28,963 bases of DNA from Bacteroidales bacterium. GTDB taxonomy: Bacteria; Bacteroidota; Bacteroidia; Bacteroidales; UBA932. The stretch is from NCBI GenBank assembly GCA_024683255.1, contig JAIKYL010000115.1, positions 1 through 28,963 on the forward strand, in the 5' to 3' direction. The notes beneath the pieces were generated by a model that did no database searches, was not told the DNA's origin, and saw only the letters and a program-made list of their open reading frames with translations. Shown here in pieces: positions 15,257-22,954 of this stretch; position 1 is the stretch's first letter; every line of letters begins with the position of its first letter. A program made the translations under genes and the position numbers.

Positions 15257-16159
15257 ATGCTGCTGGTAGATTTTATCCGGCAGGGTGTATCGGAATTGGA
15301 GGGCCTGTACCCAACGGCCGAAGCGCGCAGCATTGTCCTAATGCTGTGCGAGGAACTTATTGGCACCAAGAGCTATACGCACATCGTGGAGCCGCAGTTC
15401 GAGATTGACAAGAAGTCCGTTCAGCCACTGGCCGAAGCCATGGTGCGCCTGCAGGCGGGAGAACCCATCCAGTACGTAATCAGCCGCACGGAATTCTGCG
15501 GATATAACTTCCGCGTCACCCGGGACGTGCTCATCCCCCGTCCGGAAACGGAACTGCTGGTGCGGGAAGCCATCAAGATTGCCGACAGAATTAAACGGAT
15601 GCGCATTCCTTTCGGCAAATCGGCCGAACCGGTGCGGGTCCTGGACCTGTGCACGGGCTCCGGCAACATTGCCTGGAGCGTAGCCCTGGCCGTCCCCGGC
15701 ACCCGCGTAGTGGGCGTGGACATCTCCGAAGAGGCTCTTTCCGTGGCCCGGAACCAGGATTTCTCCGCCCTCCTTAAGTCCCAGGGCGCCCTGGCCCCCA
15801 CTTTTGTGGCGGCCGATATCTTGGACACCGAACAGGAGTTCAACTACGGGGCATTTGACCTGATTCTCTCCAACCCGCCTTATATCATGGAGAAGGAGCG
15901 GCCACTGCTAAGGCGCAACGTGGTGGACTATGAACCCGCCCGGGCCCTCTTTGTCCCGGACGACAATCCCCTGCTGTTCTACAAGGCTGTGGTTCGCTGG
16001 AGCGAACGCTTCCTTTCTCCGGAAGGTAAAGGCCTTACGGAAATCAACGAGGTCCTGGGCAAGGAAACGGAAGCTCTTTTCCGCGAAAGCGGCTTCTCCC
16101 AGACAGACCTGGTAAAGGACTTCTACGACAAAAACCGCTTCGTTTTCTATATGCGGTAG
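15257..16159 (+). CDS. prmC: Peptide chain release factor N5-glutamine methyltransferase
   Basis: A 300-aa SAM-dependent methyltransferase that modifies the GGQ glutamine of release factors RF1/RF2. An N-terminal helical domain is followed by the Rossmann fold with VLDLCTGSGNIA (SAM loop, about residue 125) and the catalytic NPPYI near residue 205. Length is a little above E. coli PrmC (277). It starts three bases after the ddl stop, so it belongs to the mrcA-ddl operon. Its 3' end overlaps the converging U32 gene by 13 bp. Confidence 0.94.
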   Translation: MLLVDFIRQGVSELEGLYPTAEARSIVLMLCEELIGTKSYTHIVEPQFEIDKKSVQPLAEAMVRLQAGEPIQYVISRTEFCGYNFRVTRDVLIPRPETELLVREAIKIADRIKRMRIPFGKSAEPVRVLDLCTGSGNIAWSVALAVPGTRVVGVDISEEALSVARNQDFSALLKSQGALAPTFVAADILDTEQEFNYGAFDLILSNPPYIMEKERPLLRRNVVDYEPARALFVPDDNPLLFYKAVVRWSERFLSPEGKGLTEINEVLGKETEALFRESGFSQTDLVKDFYDKNRFVFYMR

Positions 16160-17973
16160 GCCGATACGGTCATCTCGCACTGGGCACAGTGGAAAGAAAG
16201 TTGGAGCCGCTCTTTTCCGTTCCGGAGATAGAGCGGTTCCGCTTTTTGTGCCTTGCCCTGTTTGGGGCAGAGACCCAATTCGTGCCGGATGCAGTATTTG
16301 GAGCGCATGAGTTCCGCTCCGCTCCGATGAGAGAGTTCGTAGGCCTCCTCCATCTGCCGGGCGCCGCGGGAGGAATAGATGGCCCGGTCTCTTGAATTAG
16401 CGATATTAGTCTTGTAATCAAGCGCTTCCGGAACTTTGGGAGAAACATCTTCTTTTCCGTCCATTAGCGGAAGGACCTTTACAGGAAGTTGGTCCAGCTG
16501 CTGGGCCAGATTGCGGCGAATGCCGTTGAGGAAGGCGGCAGGCATGAAAGAAATGGTGTCGCCTGCCTCCAGAGAACGGACGGAGAATGCATAATGGCCG
16601 CTACGCTTTTCCAGCTGGTTCTTAACGGTTTCCAGCATTCTTTGCGGATCACGGGCCGCCTCGAACGCTGTAACCTCTTTTATGACTGCTTCTCTTCCGT
16701 CTTCGGAGGAGGCTACAACTTTAATGGCTCCATCCAATAATTGGACATCGGCCGAAACCGAAATAACCCGTTCCGGGCGCTGAGTGTCCAATTCTTTCTC
16801 GAAGGCTGCGCTTATATTCCGGTACAGGTCCATCCCTTCCCGGAGTCCTTCTACCCGTTTGCAACGGACGGTAAAACCTTCGCATATATCGGCACGGAAA
16901 CCTGCTATGCTTCCATCCTTTGCCACAAAAGCAAAGCCGTCCCCATTGGCCAGTTGAATTGCATGGGAGGCCGGTTCTATCACCAACCCGTCCCGGGTTA
17001 TTTGTTTCACGGTCCCAACGTATTCCCCCATGGACTTTGGGGCATCCATGGAGGACCACTGGCCACGCTTCCCGTCCAGAAACAGCTCCGTATAACCGCG
17101 GTTGAAGGTCTTGTCCAAATTGGGTGTAAAGCCGCCGCGGATTTGGCCGAAGGAAGCTCTTCTATATTGTTCCGGATGGCGCTCCACCAGGGCGTCCAGC
17201 GCCTCTGAATAGGCCTTTACCACGTTCCGGACATAGGATTCACTCTTCAGGCGGCCTTCTATTTTGAAGGAGCAGACACCGGCATCGGCCAGGTCTTTTA
17301 GCCGATTGAGCAGATTGAAATCTCTCAGGGAAAGAAGAGCCTTGTTCTTTACCAGTGTCCTTCCGGAGGCATCTTCCAAGTCATATAAGCTACGGCAGGC
17401 CTGGGCACATTCGCCCCGGTTGGCGCTTCGGCCTGTAAGGTATTCGGACAAGTAACACTGTCCGCTATAACAGACGCATAAAGCTCCGTGCACAAAGCAC
17501 TCCAGTTCGGCCGATACGGCATTCCGGATGGCCTTGATCTGCTCCAGCGACAGCTCCCTTTCCAGCACCAGCCGGCCATATCCCAGACTTTCCGTAAAAC
17601 GGGCCTTTTCCGGTGTACGGATGGCGCACTGGGTGGAGGCATGGGCTATAAGCCCGGCTTTACGGGCCATTTCCAGCACGGCCGGATCCTGGATTATGAG
17701 TGCATCCACGCCGGCTTCTGCCAAGTTCTTTACCAAAGCCTCCGCTTCCGGCAGTTCTTCCTCATATACTATGGTATTCACCGTTGCGTAAATGCGGACG
17801 CCAAAGCGGTGGGCATATTCACACAGCCGGGCTATATCTTCCACAGGGTTTCCGGCGGCCTGCCGGGCCCCGAAGGCGGGGCCCGCAATATATACGGCAT
17901 CGGCACCGCAGTCTATGGCCGCGATGCCAATTTCCGCCGTCCGGGCGGGCGAGAGCAGTTCCAATGCCGTCAT
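16147..17973 (-). CDS. U32 family peptidase-like protein (RlhA/TrhP-type RNA hydroxylation)
   Basis: This 608-aa protein begins with the U32 signature MTALELLSPARTAEIGIAAIDCGADAVYIA. A cysteine cluster in CVCYSGQC and RGECAQACR (about residues 165-195) fits the iron-sulfur site of the family, and more cysteines close the protein (HCAQCE). U32 proteins were named peptidases, but E. coli TrhP and RlhA act in prephenate-dependent hydroxylation of tRNA U34 and 23S rRNA C2501. The long C-terminal extension resembles RlhA more than the shorter TrhP; I cannot decide which RNA it modifies. A -7 element sits four bases before the ATG. The 3' end overlaps prmC. Confidence 0.85.
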   Translation of the reverse strand: MTALELLSPARTAEIGIAAIDCGADAVYIAGPAFGARQAAGNPVEDIARLCEYAHRFGVRIYATVNTIVYEEELPEAEALVKNLAEAGVDALIIQDPAVLEMARKAGLIAHASTQCAIRTPEKARFTESLGYGRLVLERELSLEQIKAIRNAVSAELECFVHGALCVCYSGQCYLSEYLTGRSANRGECAQACRSLYDLEDASGRTLVKNKALLSLRDFNLLNRLKDLADAGVCSFKIEGRLKSESYVRNVVKAYSEALDALVERHPEQYRRASFGQIRGGFTPNLDKTFNRGYTELFLDGKRGQWSSMDAPKSMGEYVGTVKQITRDGLVIEPASHAIQLANGDGFAFVAKDGSIAGFRADICEGFTVRCKRVEGLREGMDLYRNISAAFEKELDTQRPERVISVSADVQLLDGAIKVVASSEDGREAVIKEVTAFEAARDPQRMLETVKNQLEKRSGHYAFSVRSLEAGDTISFMPAAFLNGIRRNLAQQLDQLPVKVLPLMDGKEDVSPKVPEALDYKTNIANSRDRAIYSSRGARQMEEAYELSHRSGAELMRSKYCIRHELGLCPKQGKAQKAEPLYLRNGKERLQLSFHCAQCEMTVSAYRI

Positions 17974-17977
17974 ACTG

Positions 17978-17985
17978 CAAAGATA
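17978..17985 (-). promoter_or_regulatory. -7 element directly before the U32 gene
   Basis: Minus-strand TATCTTTG is a perfect TAnnTTTG, with only four bases (CAGT) between it and the ATG at 17973-17971. Transcription would start within a few bases of the start codon, predicting a leaderless or near-leaderless mRNA. No TTTG is present at -33 distance. Confidence 0.55.
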
Positions 17986-18052
17986 CTTATTATTCTCTTA
18001 TCCCGTCTTCCAGTTTACAAATCTGTAATAACATTTAGGGCGGGTACAGCCA

Positions 18053-19228
18053 TCATATCAGCTCCAGGATCAGATCCACATCGCCAAAAGAGGCCGTTCG
18101 TCCGTTGAATTTCTCAATGTATGCATGGGTCAGGGATCCTCTCCAAACAATGTCGTCTCGGGAATTGAGCGGGATTTCCAAATCAAAACCGTACAGCTTG
18201 GAGTTGTATTTCCCCTGGGCGGTACACTTCCATGTGGTGCGTGTGCCACCGTCGTCTTCCACTATCATGAAAGCACAGCTGGTAAGTTGATCCGTCCATT
18301 CCGATACCAGGACGGTGTTAAGGTCAAGGTCTTTTCCGGCATCCTTCCGCCTCACCACAACCATGAAATCCGTAATACTGGGTTCGTATAGCCGAAGTTC
18401 CGCCTCCGTGGCGGCATGAAAGTCTTCCACTGAGCCCACCTTCACAAAATACTCGGCTCCACCGCAGAACCAACTGTCCAGCTGGCGTTTGGCCTTAAGG
18501 GAGCGCAGTATGAGAGTCTGGGGTTCTTCTCCGCTTTTGACCACCAGGCCTCCTCCGCCCTGCCCCCAGGACGGGTCTTCCCGCCGCATCATTTCCAGGG
18601 TTTTGTGCTGTGCATCGGCATTGCGGTTCACTACCCAGACGGGGCGTTCCCGGGCCATGGCCTCATCTACTTTTTTCACCTCTGTCATGCTTCCGTCCGC
18701 CTGCAACTGGTAGCCAATGTTTTCTTCGGCGGCATCGCCGGGATCAAATGTGATTATGGGCAAGGTTTCCCCATCCCATTCTTCCGAATACGGCCAGTAG
18801 ATCTGCACATCGGAGGAAGAAAGGGAATCCAGCCAGGCCAGGGCGTCCTCCTCTGTGCCGGCTTTAGTAGCAAAACGCTTTTGGACGGCCTGGGAAAGCA
18901 GGTCCCGGAGGGGCGCAGGGTAGCGTTCTCCGGCTTTGGTATCCGCCTCGCTGCCCACACCCGTCCCCGGAGCGGAGAACAGGTCCTGCATCCGGTATTC
19001 TTCGTCGTATCCGTTTTCGGCCGATGAGGATGCTGCGTCCATGACTTCCTCCATCTGGGCTGTTCCCAGCGGCACGGAGGAAAGCAGCTGGGCCACCTCT
19101 TCCAGGGTTATGAACGAGTTATCCTGAGAAACGACATGGGTCTCCCGGTCATCGTCCAAAGGTTCGCAGGCCATAAGGCCCGCCAGCAGGGCACAGACAG
19201 TACCCCCAATCACTATTCCGTACTTCAT
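18053..19228 (-). CDS. Lipoprotein of unknown function
   Basis: I do not recognise the family. The 391-aa product starts MKYGIVIGGTVCALLAGLMAC, a lipoprotein signal with lipobox LMAC. After it comes an acidic, low-complexity linker (EPLDDD, AASSSAEN, EADTKAGE), then a mixed domain with several Trp (WDGETLP, WVVNRN, WGQGGGG, WFCGGAEYF) and a beta-rich C-terminal part (about residues 280-391) ending DVDLILELI. No catalytic motif is evident. A frame extends 26 codons upstream, but the chosen ATG begins the signal peptide. The promoter region contains a 13-bp-arm palindrome at 19281-19313. It probably faces the periplasm from the inner leaflet of the outer membrane. Confidence 0.8.
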   Translation of the reverse strand: MKYGIVIGGTVCALLAGLMACEPLDDDRETHVVSQDNSFITLEEVAQLLSSVPLGTAQMEEVMDAASSSAENGYDEEYRMQDLFSAPGTGVGSEADTKAGERYPAPLRDLLSQAVQKRFATKAGTEEDALAWLDSLSSSDVQIYWPYSEEWDGETLPIITFDPGDAAEENIGYQLQADGSMTEVKKVDEAMARERPVWVVNRNADAQHKTLEMMRREDPSWGQGGGGLVVKSGEEPQTLILRSLKAKRQLDSWFCGGAEYFVKVGSVEDFHAATEAELRLYEPSITDFMVVVRRKDAGKDLDLNTVLVSEWTDQLTSCAFMIVEDDGGTRTTWKCTAQGKYNSKLYGFDLEIPLNSRDDIVWRGSLTHAYIEKFNGRTASFGDVDLILELI

Positions 19229-19238
19229 TGCAATCAAT

Positions 19239-19256
19239 TCCGGCCCTAGTGCCGGA
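19239..19256 (-). other. Small hairpin in the leader of the lipoprotein gene
   Basis: TCCGGC pairs with GCCGGA around a 6-nt loop, ending 11 bases before the ATG. It would be in the 5' leader and could affect ribosome access. Confidence 0.4.
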
Positions 19257-19266
19257 CTCCTTGCTG

Positions 19267-19313
19267 CAAAGTACCACAAACTTATCCGTGTTATCAAAAA
19301 TAACACGGATAAG
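19267..19313 (-). promoter_or_regulatory. Promoter with a 13-bp-arm palindrome over the -33 element
   Basis: A perfect inverted repeat (CTTATCCGTGTTA at 19281-19293, TAACACGGATAAG at 19301-19313) has a 7-base spacer. On the minus strand the spacer reads TTTTTGA, giving TTTG at 19295-19298, and TACTTTG lies 21 bp downstream (19267-19273). The palindrome therefore straddles the -33 box of the lipoprotein promoter, the expected place for a repressor or activator site. It is not followed by a T run, so a terminator is unlikely. Confidence 0.6.
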
Positions 19314-19365
19314 TGGAAAAATCGGCCTTATAGAGCCGCAGAAGGCATGTTGCGGGTAGTAATTT

Positions 19366-19392
19366 GAAAGTTTTTTGTTACAAAAAACTTTC
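19366..19392. repeat. AT-rich perfect hairpin, 12-bp arms
   Basis: GAAAGTTTTTTG (19366-19377) and CAAAAAACTTTC (19381-19392) are perfect complements around TTA. It lies just beyond the terminator of the TPR gene and upstream of the lipoprotein gene. It may be a second terminator, a protein site or a remnant of a dispersed repeat. Confidence 0.5.
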
Positions 19393-19402
19393 ACGGAAGG
19401 AC

Positions 19403-19436
19403 AAAAAAAAGGGCGCTCCAGGAAGGAGCGCCCTTT
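19403..19436 (-). terminator. Strong Rho-independent terminator of the TPR gene
   Basis: On the minus strand a 12-bp stem (AAAGGGCGCTCC with GGAGCGCCCTTT) with a 5-nt loop is followed by eight T residues. It begins 17 bases past the stop codon at 19453. The strength fits a highly expressed gene. Confidence 0.93.
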
Positions 19437-19452
19437 AAAGAATCCAGAAAAA

Positions 19453-20382
19453 CTACAGAGCCTTGAGCTGGGCGGCAGCCTGGGCGCCGTACTTGGCGTC
19501 ACCGGTGAGCTTGTTGTAGTACTCCTTGGCGGTTGCCTTGTCGCCGGCCTTCTGGGCGGTAACGGCAATGGTGAACATGATGTCGGCCGCATCCTTGGCG
19601 TTAGGGTTCACTTCCAGATACTTCTTATAGGAAGCGATGGCATCCTTGCTCTTGCCGGCCTGGGTCTGGGCGCTGGCCAGAAGCTTATAGGCATTGGCGC
19701 TCTCTGCGTAGCTGTTGGACTTCTCCAGAGCGGCAATGGCATCGGCGAACTTCTTCTCCTTCAGGAGAGCCTGGCCTTCCTTAAGGTAAGCGGTGCCCAG
19801 GAGCTTGTTAGCCTGGTCGGCCTTACCGAATTGGGCGGCCTTCTCCAAAGCCTCAGTAGCAGCGGCAAGGTCATTGTTCTGCATCTGAGCCTGACCCAGC
19901 AGCAGGAATGCCTGACCGTCTTCGGGGGTGAGGGCAACCACTTCCTTGAAAGCAGCGGCAGCACCGGCAAAGTCCTTATCCTTGAGCAGAGTGGAACCCT
20001 TGCGCAGATACACGTTGGGAACCAGGGCGGCTGCATCGGCAACAATCTCATCCTTGCCGAATTCCTTGGCTACGCTCTGAACCTCTGCCAGGGAGGCGAT
20101 GGCCTTGTCATAGTCGGCCTCGTTGATCTGCTCCTTGGCAATGGACAGAAGGGTATTGGGAATGATGTCCTTGCACTTTCCAATCATTTCTGCGGCTTCG
20201 TCTGCATCGCAAGCCTCAAACTGGGTGAGAGCGCTGCGGAACTGGGCGAGAGCTTCCACTTTGTTGCCACCTTCCAGGGCAGTTGCACCTGCGTTGAACA
20301 CATCGATGGCTGCATTGAAATCCTGGGCCGATGCCAAAGCGGCAAAGCCGAGAGCGACAAAAACTACTAATAATTTTTTCAT
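19453..20382 (-). CDS. Secreted tetratricopeptide-repeat protein
   Basis: This 309-aa protein begins MKKLLVVFVALGFAALASAQ, a classical signal peptide with cleavage after ASA. The rest is helical and alanine-rich, with TPR units recognisable from about residue 110 (GQAFLLLGQAQMQNNDLAAATEALEKA; YLKEGQALLKEKKFADAIAALEKS; AYKLLASAQTQAGKSKDAIASYKKYLEVNPNAKDAADI). TPRs are protein-binding scaffolds, so a role in periplasmic or outer-membrane assembly is possible, but the partner is unknown. Synonymous codons are strongly biased to GCC, AAG, CTG, AAC, and the terminator is strong, pointing to high expression. It is transcribed divergently from the M16-like gene. Confidence 0.88.
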   Translation of the reverse strand: MKKLLVVFVALGFAALASAQDFNAAIDVFNAGATALEGGNKVEALAQFRSALTQFEACDADEAAEMIGKCKDIIPNTLLSIAKEQINEADYDKAIASLAEVQSVAKEFGKDEIVADAAALVPNVYLRKGSTLLKDKDFAGAAAAFKEVVALTPEDGQAFLLLGQAQMQNNDLAAATEALEKAAQFGKADQANKLLGTAYLKEGQALLKEKKFADAIAALEKSNSYAESANAYKLLASAQTQAGKSKDAIASYKKYLEVNPNAKDAADIMFTIAVTAQKAGDKATAKEYYNKLTGDAKYGAQAAAQLKAL

Positions 20383-20473
20383 TTCTAGTTTATCTTTAAG
20401 TTACACTATCTCTTGCACTCAATTTGCAAAAATAGCAAAATATGTTTTAATTTTGCATAAATGATTCGGTAAA
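20383..20473. promoter_or_regulatory. Overlapping divergent promoters (TPR gene / M16-like gene)
   Basis: For the plus strand, TTTG at 20423-20426 and TAATTTTG at 20448-20455 are 21 bp apart, a good promoter whose start would lie about 12 bases before ATG 20474. For the minus strand, TATTTTTG at 20427-20434 faces the TPR gene and sits inside the spacer of the other promoter. Polymerases bound to the two promoters would overlap, so only one could fire at a time. Confidence 0.65.
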
Positions 20474-22954
20474 ATGACCCATAAGGCTCTAAAATACCTT
20501 ATATTTACGCTTGCCTGCCTGTTTCTATCAAGAAACATGCCAGCACAGACGCTCCCTCAGCTTCCCGCCGATCCCAACATCCGGCAGGGCCAGCTGGGGT
20601 GTGGGGCCGCCTATTATATGGTTGTGAATCCGGCCGAAAAGGGATACACCTATGTGGCCGTGGTTCAGATGGATTCTCTCACTTCCCGGAAACGGGAGCA
20701 GCTGGACCAGGCTCTCCTGGCCCGGATGGGCATCCTGCCCGGCAAAGAGGGCTTCCTCTCCCAGGAAGAAGGTAACACCTATTACCGCTTCCCCCGAATT
20801 CCGGCATTCCGGACCAATGTGCTGGACTCCACCCTGCTCCATACCTTCGCCCAGATGGCCTTGACGCAGGAGCCCCAGGCCATAGTGGTGAGTGGGGACA
20901 TTGACCCGGTGGATCTCAAGAAAAAGATGGATATCTTTTCCATGCTGGTACCCCGGCTCAAGAAAGCACCCGCACAAAGCCCTTACACCTGGTCTCCAAG
21001 CGGAGCCGATATCCTCTTGAATAAAGGAAAAACGGCTTCCACCGGCGTTTCCTATGCATCGGCCCGCATTCCGCAGGAACAGATGAACACGGCGCAGGCT
21101 CTGGTCACGGATATGTTCGGGCGGGAGTTTGAGACCGTGCTCCGGCACCGCCTGGAGAAAAACCTGAAAGAGGAAGGTGTGCCCTGGACGGACATCCGCT
21201 TTATTCATACGGACAGCAATGCCACCGCCGGCGACGAACAGTACAGCGTACAAATCATCACAGCGCCGGAGCACCTGCTCCAAGCCAACTGGGTGCTCTC
21301 CTCCACGCTGGGAGAATGGGAGCGTTTTGGCGTCCCGGTACAGGAGTTCCTGGATGCCAAGCAGGCCCTGGAACCCCAGATTCTGACCAAAGCAAAGGAA
21401 ACACCTTCCAACGAGGAGTATATGGAGCGCTGCATGGCTCACTTCCTATACGGATCCACCCTGGTTCCCTTCTCGGAAGAAGCCCGGCTGTTCACCCGCA
21501 AAAATATTGCAGGGGAAACGGAGGCACAGCTTTTCAACAGCATTTCATCGGCCCTGCTACAGCAGCTTTCCAACCTCACGCTTTCCTACACAGCAGCGCC
21601 GGATTCCCTGGAGGCCCCCGAAGCGCTTTTCCGGTACAACCTGGGCTGGCTTTACGGATGGGCTTCACCCCAGGAAAAAGACTATTCCTGGCACGGGGCC
21701 GATACATCCGGTTTGGAGCCGTTCACCGCCCGGGTAAGAGTAAGCAAAGAAAAGAAAGAATCCGTCACGGGCGGCACTCTGTGGACCTTTTCCAACGGTA
21801 TCCGCGTGGCCTACAAGCAAATTAAAGGGGAGGATTCCTTCCACTATGCCCTGCAGCTGAACGGCGGCCTTTCCCAGATTCCGGACCTCCGGGAAGGGGA
21901 AGGCGGCTATATTCCGGAAGTGCTTTCCCTTTACAATACCGGAGGTATGCAGGCGCCCGCCTTCCGGGACTGCCTGGCTGCCAACGGCGTGGAAATGAAG
22001 GCCAGTGCCGATCTTAACAGCCTGTACATCCAGGGCAGCGCCCCGTCCAACAGGCTCACTTTCCTGCTCAAGGCCCTCATCTCCCTTTCCAACGAACGCT
22101 TCCTGAACAATGCCGAGGCAGAAGCCTTTGTCCGCAACGGAAGAATCGGCCGTCAGACCGTCCCGGACCGGATGGAAGCACTCCTTTCTCCCCGTTATCA
22201 ATATACGTCTGGGAAACTTCCGGAGGCGCTTTCCAGCGAAACGCTAACTAAGGCCGACCGATATTTCAAGGACCGGTTCTCGCAGGTAAATGACGGCATC
22301 CTGCTGCTCTCCGGCGGCATGGAACCCGACGCCGTAAAGAAAATGCTGCTTCGCTATATGGGCAGCTTCCCTACCGCCAAGAATGCATCGGCCTCCCGCA
22401 GGCAAGTCCACTTCCGCACCCTCTCCGGCGTTTCAACTTATGCCGAAGACGGCCCGGACCAGGGGTTGTACGTGCTCATGGACGCGGATACACCCATCAC
22501 CTCCCTCAATTATCCCGCCCTGCTCATAGCCGCGGAAGCAGTGCGCAGCTCGCTGGCTTCCCATCTGGCCGATGCAGGCCTCACGGTCACGGTGGAACCC
22601 CGCTTCATCACTTATCCCCAGGAACGGCTCCGGCTCCTTGTCCAATGCCGCCCTGTGGGCCGGAAGGACCCCACCCCGGCCCTTCCCGCCGTAAGGACCG
22701 CCCTCCGGGAAATGGCATCCAATCCCGTTAACGCCAAAGACCTGAGCGCCTGGAAGCAATTAATAACCAACCAGCTGCAGAATCAGCTCTCCACCCCGGA
22801 AGGGACCATTAAGACACTCCTGGCTCGATATGGCGCAGGGAAAGACCTCACCTCCCGTTACAAGGATAATGTCAACGGAGTCACGGCCGAAAGGGTGAAC
22901 GAGATGCTCAAGGCCCTCTCCGGCGGCGGGCGCATAGAATACATTGTCCCATGA
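20474..22954 (+). CDS. Secreted M16 peptidase-like protein, catalytic site not found
   Basis: This 826-aa protein begins with a hydrophobic signal (YLIFTLACLFLSRNMPAQ). Its layout resembles the pitrilysin/insulinase (M16) family: GCGAAYYMVVNPAEKGYTYVAVVQ near residues 42-65, VVSGDIDPVDLKKKMD near 137-152 and a second half with an M16-like start (TFSNGIRVAYKQI) and NDGILLLSGGMEPDAVKKMLLRYMGSFP near 610. The zinc motif HxxEH of active M16 enzymes is not found in either half. It is therefore likely a non-catalytic member, perhaps a chaperone-like or structural partner of an active M16 enzyme. The next gene overlaps by four bases. Confidence in M16 ancestry is moderate to good; in inactivity, moderate. 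Confidence 0.75.
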   Translation: MTHKALKYLIFTLACLFLSRNMPAQTLPQLPADPNIRQGQLGCGAAYYMVVNPAEKGYTYVAVVQMDSLTSRKREQLDQALLARMGILPGKEGFLSQEEGNTYYRFPRIPAFRTNVLDSTLLHTFAQMALTQEPQAIVVSGDIDPVDLKKKMDIFSMLVPRLKKAPAQSPYTWSPSGADILLNKGKTASTGVSYASARIPQEQMNTAQALVTDMFGREFETVLRHRLEKNLKEEGVPWTDIRFIHTDSNATAGDEQYSVQIITAPEHLLQANWVLSSTLGEWERFGVPVQEFLDAKQALEPQILTKAKETPSNEEYMERCMAHFLYGSTLVPFSEEARLFTRKNIAGETEAQLFNSISSALLQQLSNLTLSYTAAPDSLEAPEALFRYNLGWLYGWASPQEKDYSWHGADTSGLEPFTARVRVSKEKKESVTGGTLWTFSNGIRVAYKQIKGEDSFHYALQLNGGLSQIPDLREGEGGYIPEVLSLYNTGGMQAPAFRDCLAANGVEMKASADLNSLYIQGSAPSNRLTFLLKALISLSNERFLNNAEAEAFVRNGRIGRQTVPDRMEALLSPRYQYTSGKLPEALSSETLTKADRYFKDRFSQVNDGILLLSGGMEPDAVKKMLLRYMGSFPTAKNASASRRQVHFRTLSGVSTYAEDGPDQGLYVLMDADTPITSLNYPALLIAAEAVRSSLASHLADAGLTVTVEPRFITYPQERLRLLVQCRPVGRKDPTPALPAVRTALREMASNPVNAKDLSAWKQLITNQLQNQLSTPEGTIKTLLARYGAGKDLTSRYKDNVNGVTAERVNEMLKALSGGGRIEYIVP

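Noticed and set aside
19281..19313. The palindrome as a Rho-independent terminator
   Set aside because: No T run follows the stem on either strand, and it sits over a promoter instead.
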